64,000 nucleotides of DNA from Acinetobacter terrae (GTDB lineage: Bacteria; Pseudomonadota; Gammaproteobacteria; Pseudomonadales; Moraxellaceae): positions 62,001 to 126,000 of the forward strand of contig NZ_JABERI010000012.1 of the NCBI RefSeq assembly GCF_013004375.1, written 5' to 3'. This document shows, one piece after another, positions 27,001 through 35,558 of the stretch. The notes beneath the pieces are model-generated. The model was not told the DNA's origin, did not search any database, and saw nothing but the letters and a program-made list of their open reading frames with translations. The stretch's first letter is position 1, and every line of letters starts with the position of its first letter. Made by a program: the position numbers and the translations under genes.

Positions 27001-28006
27001 ATTTTTCTAATTTTAAAATCTTCTGTGCGGTTTCAGCATAATAAAACTTTTCTAAATATACTCTTGCACGTTCTCGTAAGTATTCAGATGAAACTAGCTT
27101 TTGAATAACCGGCGCTAATAATTGTTTTAATTCATGTTGAATTAAAGCTTCATCAATATTTAAGTCGCGGAGTAACAAGTCAAAACTACGCTGCTGATTA
27201 CGGGTATACCAGGCATAGACACCATCATGAACTTGTTGTTTTAAATATTCTGTTTGACGCAGGTGATCCCAAATTTCATGCCCTAAGCCCACAGTATTAG
27301 GCAGGTCTTGAACTTCGATATAATTCTTTAAGACCGTTAAAGGCAGATCTTTAATTTTATGCCACAGATTAGCCTGGAAGTGATAGAGCTTTTCATCATC
27401 AAAATGTTGATTTAAAACATGCTCACTCATGTGGCTGAGTTTTAAAATATTCTTTTGCAGATAATGCCCAATGGTTTCATCCAGATTGGAGTCGGTGACA
27501 GTTTCTAAAACCGATTTACCCATTTTCATAAAACGTGAAACACCAGGAACACGTTTTGCCATTACTGAATTATCTAGATAATCCTGAATGGAATGTTGAA
27601 TTAATTGCGTGATCATGGCTGAAAAAGCAGGGCTATTGACTACAGTTTTAATCAGGCGTTGACGATGTCCACTTTTACTTGCGACATATTGGGCAATTTT
27701 GTCGACGGTGAGTACAGGAATCACATCTGCAATTTGAGTGTTTTCATTGGCTGGATGAATTAAAGCAAAACGAAGATGTTCGGTAATTTGCTCAATTAAA
27801 AAGGTACTCGCAGGTGTGGCTAAAATCTGTTTTTGTAATAGCGCGTTGATTTGTTCGAACGACCAGATATCCTGTAAGGTTTGTTTTCTAAACCACTGAT
27901 AGAAATTTAAAAATTCGCTTTGAATGGTGGCAGTATGTGAAAACTCCTGCTCTAAAAAGTCAAGATGAGCTTCAATCAATTGCTCAATCATCGGATGTTT
28001 CGGCAT
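26999..28006 (-). CDS. Conserved hypothetical protein, 335 aa
   Basis: No family recognised. It is soluble and mostly alpha-helical, with several aromatic and Gln/His-rich helices (FLNFYQWFRKQTLQDIWSF; LWHKIKDLPLTVLKNYIEV). No signal peptide, membrane helix or catalytic motif is visible. It starts 14 bases after the stop of the upstream alpha/beta hydrolase, so the two are probably co-transcribed and work together. It lacks the N-terminal membrane anchor of lipase foldases, so it is not an obvious chaperone for the hydrolase. Confidence 0.7.
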   Translation of the reverse strand: MPKHPMIEQLIEAHLDFLEQEFSHTATIQSEFLNFYQWFRKQTLQDIWSFEQINALLQKQILATPASTFLIEQITEHLRFALIHPANENTQIADVIPVLTVDKIAQYVASKSGHRQRLIKTVVNSPAFSAMITQLIQHSIQDYLDNSVMAKRVPGVSRFMKMGKSVLETVTDSNLDETIGHYLQKNILKLSHMSEHVLNQHFDDEKLYHFQANLWHKIKDLPLTVLKNYIEVQDLPNTVGLGHEIWDHLRQTEYLKQQVHDGVYAWYTRNQQRSFDLLLRDLNIDEALIQHELKQLLAPVIQKLVSSEYLRERARVYLEKFYYAETAQKILKLEK

Positions 28007-28020
28007 ACTGTCTCTGCAAG

Positions 28021-29052
28021 CTAATTTAATGGGATAAGTTTATCAGCAAGTGGGTTTTTTAACTTTTGGGTTTTTGCTAGAAAAGGTAAATAGTGGTTCG
28101 CCACTTGTTGTTCTGCTTCTAAAATAGGCATGTGCCCGACATTATTTAAAATAACTGGGGTTTCGGCACGCTTCAATAAGGATTGTAATTCATTTGCCGC
28201 TTCCACATTAATTATTTTATCTTGCTTGCCCCACAGGATTAGTGTGGGGGCTTCAATTGTTTGCGTCATTCGGGCAAATGATTCCGGGGTATAAATACGA
28301 CTCAGGGTAATCAATTGGTCAATCATTTTACGGGTTTGCACGGACTGGGAAATCAGCATTTTTTCTTGTGCTTTTTTAAAATAAATCGGTAAATCCGGTG
28401 GGCTTTGCATGACTTGACCCATCACATCGTCCAGATCGCCCGGTTTAGACACAATGAGATGCTTTAAAAAATAAGGGTCTTTGGTATAGGCAGTATTGGC
28501 CTGTTTATAGATCCCGGCGCTATTAAGTAAAAACAGACTTTGAGTATCAAATGGATATTGTGATGCATAAACAGTGGCAATGGAGCCGCCGAGTGAGTGT
28601 CCGGCAATATTCAGTTTATCTTCAACATTAATAGCTTCAACAAAACGGCGTAAGCGCTGCGTGACATTGGGAACAGACAGATCAAAATTATCTGCAACTT
28701 TAGTTTCACCATTGCCTGGAAGATCGGGAATGATCACGTGGTAATAGGGGGTTAAAAAATGTGCCACTCCATTCCAGTTATCCCGATTTCCCGCCAAGCC
28801 ATGAATGAGTAATACGGCAGGTTTATTGCTGAAGCCACCTTCACTATAACTCCAGCTAATATCATCAATTTTAATGGTTTTACTGCGCAAGCCGGCTACA
28901 TTACGTTCTTTAACTAAATAATTTTCTAATGAGAGTTGAGCATCATGGGGTGTTTTATTTATTGCTGCATAAGAATAAACAGGCGTGCTGATAGAAAGTG
29001 CCAAGCACGTCATTTGCAAAAAGCGGGATAAAATCGAGTGAAGCGGTGTCAT
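28021..29052 (-). CDS. Secreted/periplasmic alpha/beta hydrolase (lipase/esterase type)
   Basis: A 343-aa protein with a signal peptide (residues 1-~30, cleavage near SYAA). The hydrolase core has the HG oxyanion motif LLIHGLAGNRDNW, the nucleophile elbow GHSLGG, the late acid TLILWGKQDKI with Asp, and the catalytic His in NNVGHMPILE. It resembles the Lip3-type lipases of Moraxella and Psychrobacter. The start ATG at 29052 follows AGGATGATGATCA. It leads a two-gene operon with the 335-aa unknown. The substrate is not known; short- or medium-chain acyl esters are typical. Confidence 0.85.
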   Translation of the reverse strand: MTPLHSILSRFLQMTCLALSISTPVYSYAAINKTPHDAQLSLENYLVKERNVAGLRSKTIKIDDISWSYSEGGFSNKPAVLLIHGLAGNRDNWNGVAHFLTPYYHVIIPDLPGNGETKVADNFDLSVPNVTQRLRRFVEAINVEDKLNIAGHSLGGSIATVYASQYPFDTQSLFLLNSAGIYKQANTAYTKDPYFLKHLIVSKPGDLDDVMGQVMQSPPDLPIYFKKAQEKMLISQSVQTRKMIDQLITLSRIYTPESFARMTQTIEAPTLILWGKQDKIINVEAANELQSLLKRAETPVILNNVGHMPILEAEQQVANHYLPFLAKTQKLKNPLADKLIPLN

Positions 29053-29362
29053 TGATCATCATCCTAATGTGTTAATGACGATAATTCTTTATACGCAATC
29101 ATATAAAAATCATCTGATTTTTACTGCATTTTATTTTTTTAAAAATGTCTGTAGTGTATTGTAATTATTATTAAATAATTGTCACTGAATAGTTTTTTGA
29201 ATTCCGTTACGTCAAGCTTGAAAAGTGTGCACCAGATCAAATTTATGAGCTAAATAAAATATTTTGTAACTTTGTTATTAATTAATCAGCTATTCTTTTT
29301 GCAAGTGACTTTCCAATTTCATCGCATTAAAATACTGTAACTTAAAACCTTGGAAGACCAGC
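29053..29362. other. Intergenic divergent promoter region, no gene seen
   Basis: A 310-base AT-rich gap between the divergent hydrolase and carbonic anhydrase genes. It must hold both promoters. No repeat, convincing operator or small ORF was identified. Confidence 0.6.
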
Positions 29363-29977
29363 ATGCTAACAGCAGAAGAAGCTTTAGATCGTTTAAAAAA
29401 AGGGAACCAGCGTTTTGTATCGGGGGAAACGACACACCCCAAACAACTTTCACATCAGCAAAGGGCAGAAATGGCAGGAAATCAAAACCCCTTTGCCATC
29501 GTCTTGGGCTGTTCAGATTCTCGTGTTCCTGCTGAAATGGTATTTGACCAGGGTTTGGGTGATTTATTTGTCATCCGTGTGGCAGGTAATGTAGTTGCAC
29601 CTTCACAGGTAGGCAGTGTGGAATTTGCTGCAGAACGTTATGATTGCGCTGTCGTGGTGGTATTAGGACATAGTCATTGTGGCGCTATTCAAGCGACCAT
29701 TGATACATTAATGAATCCAGATCATCCTCCTTCATTGAACCTGATGTCTATTGTCAACCGTGTTCGCCCATCGGTTGAAACATTGATGCAAACTGAATTG
29801 AAAAATGATTTGGCTAAACTGTCGAAACATGCAGTTCGTTCTAATGTCTTTGCCTCTGTGAATCAGCTGCGTCATGGTTCTGCAGTTTTAGAATGCCTGA
29901 TTGCCAAAGGCCAGTTGAAAATTGTCGGTGCAGAATATTCTCTAGAAACGGGTGAAGTTTTGTTTTTTGATTTTTAA
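29363..29977 (+). CDS. Beta-class carbonic anhydrase
   Basis: A 204-aa cytoplasmic zinc enzyme interconverting CO2 and bicarbonate. Zinc ligands and dyad are visible: Cys50, Asp52 and Arg54 in GCSDSR, then His103 and Cys106 in GHSHCGA. Length and order fit the plant-type beta class (Can/CynT/MtcA). The ATG at 29363 has GGAAGA upstream. Bicarbonate feeds carbamoyl phosphate synthesis (carAB is in the same window but not adjacent). Confidence 0.92.
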   Translation: MLTAEEALDRLKKGNQRFVSGETTHPKQLSHQQRAEMAGNQNPFAIVLGCSDSRVPAEMVFDQGLGDLFVIRVAGNVVAPSQVGSVEFAAERYDCAVVVVLGHSHCGAIQATIDTLMNPDHPPSLNLMSIVNRVRPSVETLMQTELKNDLAKLSKHAVRSNVFASVNQLRHGSAVLECLIAKGQLKIVGAEYSLETGEVLFFDF

Positions 29978-30001
29978 AATCAAATTAAGCTTCAGACTGA
30001 A

Positions 30002-30030
30002 TAAAAGGCGCTTTATAAAGCGCCTTTTAT
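30002..30030. terminator. Bidirectional terminator between carbonic anhydrase and tesA
   Basis: AAAGGCGCTTTATAAAGCGCCTTT is a perfect stem with T runs both ways. The minus-strand side includes the last codons of tesA (Gly-Ala-Leu-stop), so the hairpin is partly coding. Confidence 0.88.
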
Positions 30031-30642
30031 ATAGGGATAAGCATTGTTCAGTAAAATGCTTTGTGCGTTTGCATTAGGGTGAACTAAATCCTGTTGCATC
30101 AAGTTTTTCTTGCCTGCAATTCCTTCTAAAAAGAATGGCAGCAATTTTACTTTGTACTGTTGACTGACAATCTTGTAATTTTTTTCAAAAGCTTTGCTAT
30201 AGGCTGTACCGTAATTCGGTGGGATTTTCATTCCAAAAACTAGCACAGTAGCTTTAGCTTTCTGACTTTGTTGAATTAAATGAGCCAGGTTCTTTTGAAT
30301 CAATAGCGGTGATTGCCCCCGTAAACCATCATTTCCACCTAACTCAATCACTACAATATGCGGTTTATGGATTTGCAATAATTTAGGCAAGCGCGCCAAG
30401 GCACCGCTGGTAGTTTCACCACTAACACTGGCATTGACCACTTTATGTTGTTTCGGATACTGTTGCTCTAGACGTTTTTGTAATAAATGCACCCAACCTT
30501 GCTGTGCTTGTATTCCATAGCCCGCACTAATACTGTCACCCAGAATCATAATGGTTTTAGCAGACACCACGACTGGAGCAAGACACAGGCTGAACATCGC
30601 CAGGCAAGCAAATACACGAGTTTTTAGATTGCGATTTTGCAT
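30013..30642 (-). CDS. tesA: Arylesterase / thioesterase I-lysophospholipase L1 (TesA-like)
   Basis: A 209-aa SGNH/GDSL hydrolase with a signal peptide (residues 1-~28, cleavage after VSA). Block I ILGDSISAGYG carries the catalytic Ser, block III ELGGNDGLRG the oxyanion Asn, and block V DLVHPNANAQ the Asp and His. Family members act in the periplasm on acyl-CoA, aryl esters and lysophospholipids. It is divergent from the ybbA-ybbP-like ABC genes with only 11 bases between starts, the same neighbourhood as in E. coli. Confidence 0.9.
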   Translation of the reverse strand: MQNRNLKTRVFACLAMFSLCLAPVVVSAKTIMILGDSISAGYGIQAQQGWVHLLQKRLEQQYPKQHKVVNASVSGETTSGALARLPKLLQIHKPHIVVIELGGNDGLRGQSPLLIQKNLAHLIQQSQKAKATVLVFGMKIPPNYGTAYSKAFEKNYKIVSQQYKVKLLPFFLEGIAGKKNLMQQDLVHPNANAQSILLNNAYPYIKGAL

Positions 30643-30653
30643 ATAGGGATTTT

Positions 30654-31382
30654 ATGATCCAAGTGACGAGCGACAATTCCATCATGCCACAAGCAATAAT
30701 TTCTGCACAGCAACTCACACAAAAGATAAAACTTCCTCAAAAGGAATTTATTATTTTCGAAAATTTCAGTCTGGATATTTTGGCGGGTGAACAGGTGGCC
30801 ATTACGGGGCGTTCAGGTTCAGGAAAATCGACCTTGCTCGGAATACTAGCAACCTTAGATCAGGCCAGTTCAGGGAAATTGGTGGTTTGTGGTGAATCGA
30901 TTGCAGAACTTAATGAAGAACAACGTGCACTGGTACGCTTAGAATATATTGGCTTTGTGTTCCAGTCTTTCCAGCTGTTGCCGCATTTAACGGCGGTAGA
31001 AAATGTGATGTTGCCGCTGCGCTTACAGAAGAATTTTAATTTTGCCGTAGCTGAAAAAAAGGCCTTGGCTTTACTTAAAAAAGTCGGTTTAGAACGCCAG
31101 GCGACCCAAACGCCCAAAGTGCTTTCTGGCGGAGAACAGCAACGTGTTGCCATTGCGCGTGCCTTAATTAGTGACCCGAAAATCATTTTTGCCGATGAAC
31201 CTACAGGTAACTTGGACACCCAAACCGCCAAAGAAATTGAGCAACTTTTATTTCAGCTGAATCGTGAATTTGGCACGACCTTGGTTTTGGTCACCCATGA
31301 TCCAACATTGGCCGAACAATGTCAGCGCCATTTTGAATTGCTGGATGGTCGCTTGATTGAACATCGTAACGGTGAGGGCTGA
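30654..31382 (+). CDS. ybbA: ABC transporter ATP-binding protein (YbbA-like)
   Basis: A 242-aa ATPase of the MacB/LolD/FtsE type. Walker A GRSGSGKST, Q-loop FVFQSFQLLP, signature LSGGEQQR, Walker B IIFADEPTGNLD and the H-loop VTHD are all present. The ATG at 30654 has GGGA 5 bases upstream; an internal ATG at 30684 (MPQAII) aligns better with the E. coli start and is possible. It ends one base before the permease ATG. Function of YbbAP is not firmly known; release of fatty acids or lipid-linked substrates is suggested by linkage with tesA. Confidence 0.9.
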   Translation: MIQVTSDNSIMPQAIISAQQLTQKIKLPQKEFIIFENFSLDILAGEQVAITGRSGSGKSTLLGILATLDQASSGKLVVCGESIAELNEEQRALVRLEYIGFVFQSFQLLPHLTAVENVMLPLRLQKNFNFAVAEKKALALLKKVGLERQATQTPKVLSGGEQQRVAIARALISDPKIIFADEPTGNLDTQTAKEIEQLLFQLNREFGTTLVLVTHDPTLAEQCQRHFELLDGRLIEHRNGEG

Positions 31383-31383
31383 A

Positions 31384-33846
31384 ATGAATCCACTCTTTCG
31401 ACCCTTGCTGACGCAAAGTTTTAAAAGTACTGGTGTTTACTTACTTATCATTGCTTTGACTTTGGCCATTAGTGCGACCACGGCACTGAAATTTAGTAAT
31501 GAACAAATCCAAAATGCCGTGGCATTACAAGCTGCTGAAATGCTGGCAGGGGATTTGGTCCTGAGCGACAATCAGCCGCTTGAAAAAAAGTGGCAAGAAA
31601 AAGCCAATCAGTTATCCTTGAAACGGTCTGAAGTCACTACCTTCAGTTCGATGGCGCATACCAATGACCAATTTGTTATGGTCAATGTGAAAGCCATTGA
31701 TGATGCTTTTCCTTTGCGTGGCGAAATTCGGGTGGCACCACAGGCACAAAAAATTCAGACACGAGAAGTCTGGCTCAGTTCACGTGCGATGGATTTATTA
31801 CATGTCAAAGTCGGGGATCGCATCAATATTGCCGATGGGACATTTAAAGTCACTGCTAAAATTGAACATGATTCCAATCAGGAATTGGGCTTTTCCGGTT
31901 TTTCACCTACGGTGATTATTTCTCAAGCTGATGTTGCCCGAACCAATGCCATTCAAGTCGGCAGTCGGGTTGAATATCGTTTATTAATGGCAGGGTCTGC
32001 CCAACAGACCAAACAGTTTGAACAGGATTTCAATCAGCTGCATAAATCGGCGCAAAGCAAAATACAGAATGAACAACCCAGCCTAAAGCTGCGTAATGCC
32101 AGCGAAGGCAATACCCGTTTAATGAAGCCAATTGCCAATTTAGATACCTTCCTGCAACTCACCAATATTTTGACCATTTTACTTTGTGGCATTGCGATTG
32201 CTTTAAGCAGCCAGCGTTATGTGCAACAAAATCAGGATAGTATTGCACTGATGCGTTGTATCGGGGCAACGAAAAGACAAATTCTTAGCGCGTATCTGAC
32301 TTTATTAGGTGTAGTCTTAATTGTCGCAATGGCAATTGGCAGTCTGGCAGGGGTAGCACTTGGCTATGGTTTGTTGCAACTGATGCTGCAACTGATTCCG
32401 CATCTACAACTTCAATTTTCTGCATGGGATATGTTACTGGGTCCATTACCGATTGCGATGCTGACCAGTGCCGTGGTGTTACTGGGTTTTATCGTGCCAA
32501 GTTTATGGCAGTTACTCAACACACCGCCTATTCGTGTGATTCGCCAGCAAGAAAAATCAGTGCAATCCATGCTATGGATGTTGCTGATGGGAACAGCCAG
32601 TCTGGTGCTTTTTAGTGTTGTCCTGACTGAAAATATTGTGCTGACCGCTTGGGTAATCGGTGCAATTATCATCTTGTGTACTGTGCTGTATATGCTGATT
32701 TGGGGCTGTTTAAAACTGATTAAAAGCTTGAAGTGGTCCATATCCGCTTATATCCGCGCGCCTTATCAAACCGCCTTTCAAATTACCGCTTTGGCACTCG
32801 GTCTAAGTTTAATTACCGTATTGGCAGTATTGCGAACTGATTTGCTCGAGCGTTGGCAGCAACAATTGCCAGAAGGTACACCGAATCAATTTGTTTATGG
32901 GTTGCCGCCTTTTGATATGCCTTTATTTAAAGCACAGCTTGAGCAACGGAGCTGGCACAGTACTCCACTTTATCCCAATATCCGTGGACGATTGGTGGCG
33001 AAAAATGATCAGCCTTTTCCGGAAAGCTTGCTTAAAAGCAATGAGTCTTTGCGCCGTGAACTCAATTTGACCCAAACGGTAGAATATCCTACAGATAATA
33101 AAATTGTGCAGGGAAACGCAGCACTAAAGCATGCTGGAGAGGTATCGGTTGAAGTGAAAACAGCGGAAGAATTGGGTATTAAGATAGGTGATCGGCTCAC
33201 CTTTAGTTTGCCTGAAGGTTTGATTCAAGCCAAAGTCATTAACTTGCGTAGTGTCGAATGGGAAAGTTTTAGTCCGAATTTTTTCTTTATTTTTGCACCC
33301 AAGACCATGGATGAAAATGCGGGCAGTTATTTAGGCAGTTTTTATGTGCCCGAACAGGATAAAAAACAACTGGTTTCTGTGATTCAGCAATTTTCCAATA
33401 CGGTTTTTATTGATGTCAGTTTAATTCTGGATGAAGTGAAACGCGTGGTAAATGTGCTGGTGCAAATTATTACCATACTCGCGCTATTGGTCAGTGTCTC
33501 TGGGATTTTGGTTTTAGTTGCCTGTTTAAACTTGTTGATGGATGAACGCAAACGGGAAGTGGCTTTGCTGCGCTCATTTGGCAGTTCCAAACAAAAGCTA
33601 AAACAAATGATGAGTGTGGAGATCGGTTTTATTGGATTCATGGCTGGCGTGGTTTCATGTCTGTTTGCAGAAGTCATCAGTGCGATTGCCAGCTATAAAA
33701 TGAATTTGACCATTCAGGTACATTGGGAAATTTGGCTGATTTTACCGATTTTAATGACTTTAGTGTGTGCCGTGATTGGACGTTATCGCTTAAGTTATCT
33801 CTGTGATATTCCGCCGTTACAAAGTTTGCGAGAGATGAATCAATAA
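31384..33846 (+). CDS. ybbP: FtsX-like ABC permease (YbbP-like)
   Basis: An 820-aa inner-membrane protein with an N-terminal helix, a large periplasmic region, three helices, a central helix region near residues 395-480, a second periplasmic region and three C-terminal helices: the ten-helix double-FtsX layout of YbbP. The first FtsX core contains ALMRCIGATKRQI and the last REVALLRSFGSSKQKL, the cytoplasmic coupling helices. The frame is open to a TTG at 31357; the ATG at 31384, one base after the ATPase stop, is preferred. Forms one operon with ybbA. Confidence 0.9.
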   Translation: MNPLFRPLLTQSFKSTGVYLLIIALTLAISATTALKFSNEQIQNAVALQAAEMLAGDLVLSDNQPLEKKWQEKANQLSLKRSEVTTFSSMAHTNDQFVMVNVKAIDDAFPLRGEIRVAPQAQKIQTREVWLSSRAMDLLHVKVGDRINIADGTFKVTAKIEHDSNQELGFSGFSPTVIISQADVARTNAIQVGSRVEYRLLMAGSAQQTKQFEQDFNQLHKSAQSKIQNEQPSLKLRNASEGNTRLMKPIANLDTFLQLTNILTILLCGIAIALSSQRYVQQNQDSIALMRCIGATKRQILSAYLTLLGVVLIVAMAIGSLAGVALGYGLLQLMLQLIPHLQLQFSAWDMLLGPLPIAMLTSAVVLLGFIVPSLWQLLNTPPIRVIRQQEKSVQSMLWMLLMGTASLVLFSVVLTENIVLTAWVIGAIIILCTVLYMLIWGCLKLIKSLKWSISAYIRAPYQTAFQITALALGLSLITVLAVLRTDLLERWQQQLPEGTPNQFVYGLPPFDMPLFKAQLEQRSWHSTPLYPNIRGRLVAKNDQPFPESLLKSNESLRRELNLTQTVEYPTDNKIVQGNAALKHAGEVSVEVKTAEELGIKIGDRLTFSLPEGLIQAKVINLRSVEWESFSPNFFFIFAPKTMDENAGSYLGSFYVPEQDKKQLVSVIQQFSNTVFIDVSLILDEVKRVVNVLVQIITILALLVSVSGILVLVACLNLLMDERKREVALLRSFGSSKQKLKQMMSVEIGFIGFMAGVVSCLFAEVISAIASYKMNLTIQVHWEIWLILPILMTLVCAVIGRYRLSYLCDIPPLQSLREMNQ

Positions 33847-33878
33847 TAGATTCATCTCACAAAAATGATTCATTAATA

Positions 33879-34691
33879 TTAAAAATGCAGTTGTGCGCGC
33901 ATGGCTGCAAGGATTTGACGCCAAACAGGTTCAAGGATTTGCACTTGTTGCATGCAATAATCATAAAACACATAGCACGTCACTATGCCTACACCCAAAC
34001 CTAGAATAAAGCCCAAATTGGGTTTGTGGATGCGTTGTCCCACGTACCAAATAGCCGCTAATACCGCACCCATCAGCATACCGCCAATATGAGCAGCATT
34101 GTTAATTCCCGGCATGGTGAAGCCAATGAACAGGTTAATCCCCATCACCATGACCAAGGTTTTTTTATCTAAAATAAAGCGTTGCTTGGGCAAGATGGGC
34201 AATAAAGACAAAACGGTCAAAGCACCACCAATACCCATCACCGCCCCAGATGCACCGGCACTCACGGTAGGGAAAAGTTTAGGATCATTGGTTTGTAGCA
34301 GTTCGAAGGTATTTTGAATATCGATAAAGCCGCTGAGCAAACTTCCCATCAGGCCTGCAAGAATATACAAACCCAAATAATAGAATCGACCAAAAAGCTG
34401 TTCCGCTACACTGCCGAAAATATATAAGGCCCACATATTCAGCATTAAATGGATTAAACCAAAATGAAAAAACATGCTGGTAAATAGGCGAGTGGGTTCC
34501 TCTAAAAAGGTTAAAGGTGCATAATCAGCTCCCCAATGAATAGCATCTACCAGACTTGGGCTGGTAATATTCACACCGTTGAGCACTTGCCAGAGAAATA
34601 AACCGATATTGATGGCAATAAAAAGTGCAGTCAGCCACCAAAGGTGAACCTCGGGTTTACTTTGAATGGGGGGAGGTGAAAGTTCAGCCAT
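33879..34691 (-). CDS. Rhomboid-family intramembrane serine protease (second)
   Basis: A 270-aa inner-membrane protein with about six or seven helices. Catalytic Ser in SAGASGAVMGIGGA and catalytic His in NNAAHIGGMLMGA; the HxxxN-type helix 2 motif HFGLIHLMLNMWALY is present. A long cytoplasmic or periplasmic segment lies near residue 130 (IQNTFELLQTNDPKL). The ATG at 34691 follows AAAGAATAGC, a weak ribosome site. Divergent from mtgA with an 80-base gap. Confidence 0.87.
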   Translation of the reverse strand: MAELSPPPIQSKPEVHLWWLTALFIAINIGLFLWQVLNGVNITSPSLVDAIHWGADYAPLTFLEEPTRLFTSMFFHFGLIHLMLNMWALYIFGSVAEQLFGRFYYLGLYILAGLMGSLLSGFIDIQNTFELLQTNDPKLFPTVSAGASGAVMGIGGALTVLSLLPILPKQRFILDKKTLVMVMGINLFIGFTMPGINNAAHIGGMLMGAVLAAIWYVGQRIHKPNLGFILGLGVGIVTCYVFYDYCMQQVQILEPVWRQILAAMRAQLHF

Positions 34692-34771
34692 GCTATTCTT
34701 TTATAATCTTTGCTATATTCAGCTTCAAGCTTAGCACGAAAAAAACAGATATTTTGGAGTAACTCACTGAC

Positions 34772-35446
34772 ATGAAAGCTTTTATTGTTCGTAGTTTGTT
34801 AATACTTGTCAGTTTGGTGCTTTTAGTACAACTTTGGATTTTTTCAAGTCTGGTGTGGTGGCGAACCCATCCGGTTGACACGACCATGATGATGCGTCTG
34901 GATTATTGGTCCGAACCCTCTAAACCAATCAAGCATCAATGGCGTGATTATGATCAAATCAGTGACTATCTCAAACATGCCGTAGTTGCAGCAGAAGATG
35001 GTAAGTTTTTGCAACATCACGGTTTTGATTGGGCAGGCATGCAATTTGCCTTAGAACGTAATAAAGACAAAGGCAAAGTAGTGGCGGGTGGTTCGACCAT
35101 TTCACAGCAATTGGCGAAAAATCTATTTTTATATAATAAGCGTTCATTTCTGCGTAAAGGTCAAGAAGCTGTTGCAACGTGGATGATGGAGCGCGTCTGG
35201 ACGAAACAACGTATTTTAGAAGTGTATTTAAATTCGGTTGAATTTGGTGACAATATTTACGGTGTGGAAGCAGCAACCCAGCATTATTTTGGCAAAAGTG
35301 CGAGAAGTTTAAGTCGTGAACAAGCCGCCTTTTTAGCTGCCATTTTACCTAATCCAAAATATTACCAAGACCACCGTGATGACCGAAAACTGCAATATCG
35401 TAAACGCATGATTCAAAAATATATGCGTTATAGCAATATTCCCTAA
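34772..35446 (+). CDS. mtgA: Monofunctional peptidoglycan transglycosylase MtgA
   Basis: A 224-aa membrane-anchored glycosyltransferase (GT51) that polymerises lipid II into glycan strands. One N-terminal helix (residues ~6-29), then the five GT51 motifs: [17 protein letters not shown] with catalytic Glu, [46 protein letters not shown] and [11 protein letters not shown]. No transpeptidase domain. Start ATG 34772 has GGAGTAA upstream. A terminator follows. Confidence 0.93.
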   Translation: MKAFIVRSLLILVSLVLLVQLWIFSSLVWWRTHPVDTTMMMRLDYWSEPSKPIKHQWRDYDQISDYLKHAVVAAEDGKFLQHHGFDWAGMQFALERNKDKGKVVAGGSTISQQLAKNLFLYNKRSFLRKGQEAVATWMMERVWTKQRILEVYLNSVEFGDNIYGVEAATQHYFGKSARSLSREQAAFLAAILPNPKYYQDHRDDRKLQYRKRMIQKYMRYSNIP

Positions 35447-35461
35447 TTAAAGACTGTATGA

Positions 35462-35490
35462 AAAAGCCCAAAATTTTGGGCTTTTTTTAT
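35462..35490 (+). terminator. Terminator of mtgA
   Basis: AAAAGCCCAAAATTTTGGGC is a perfect palindrome with a seven-T run. Confidence 0.9.
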
Positions 35491-35558
35491 GAAATTGTCA
35501 TGATTTTGAAGCATACTTATGAAGATCCGGATCACTTTCGAATAATCATAGGTTAGGT

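Noticed and set aside
26999..28006. Lipase-specific foldase (LifO) next to the secreted hydrolase
   Set aside because: The 335-aa protein lacks an N-terminal membrane anchor and the foldase motif.
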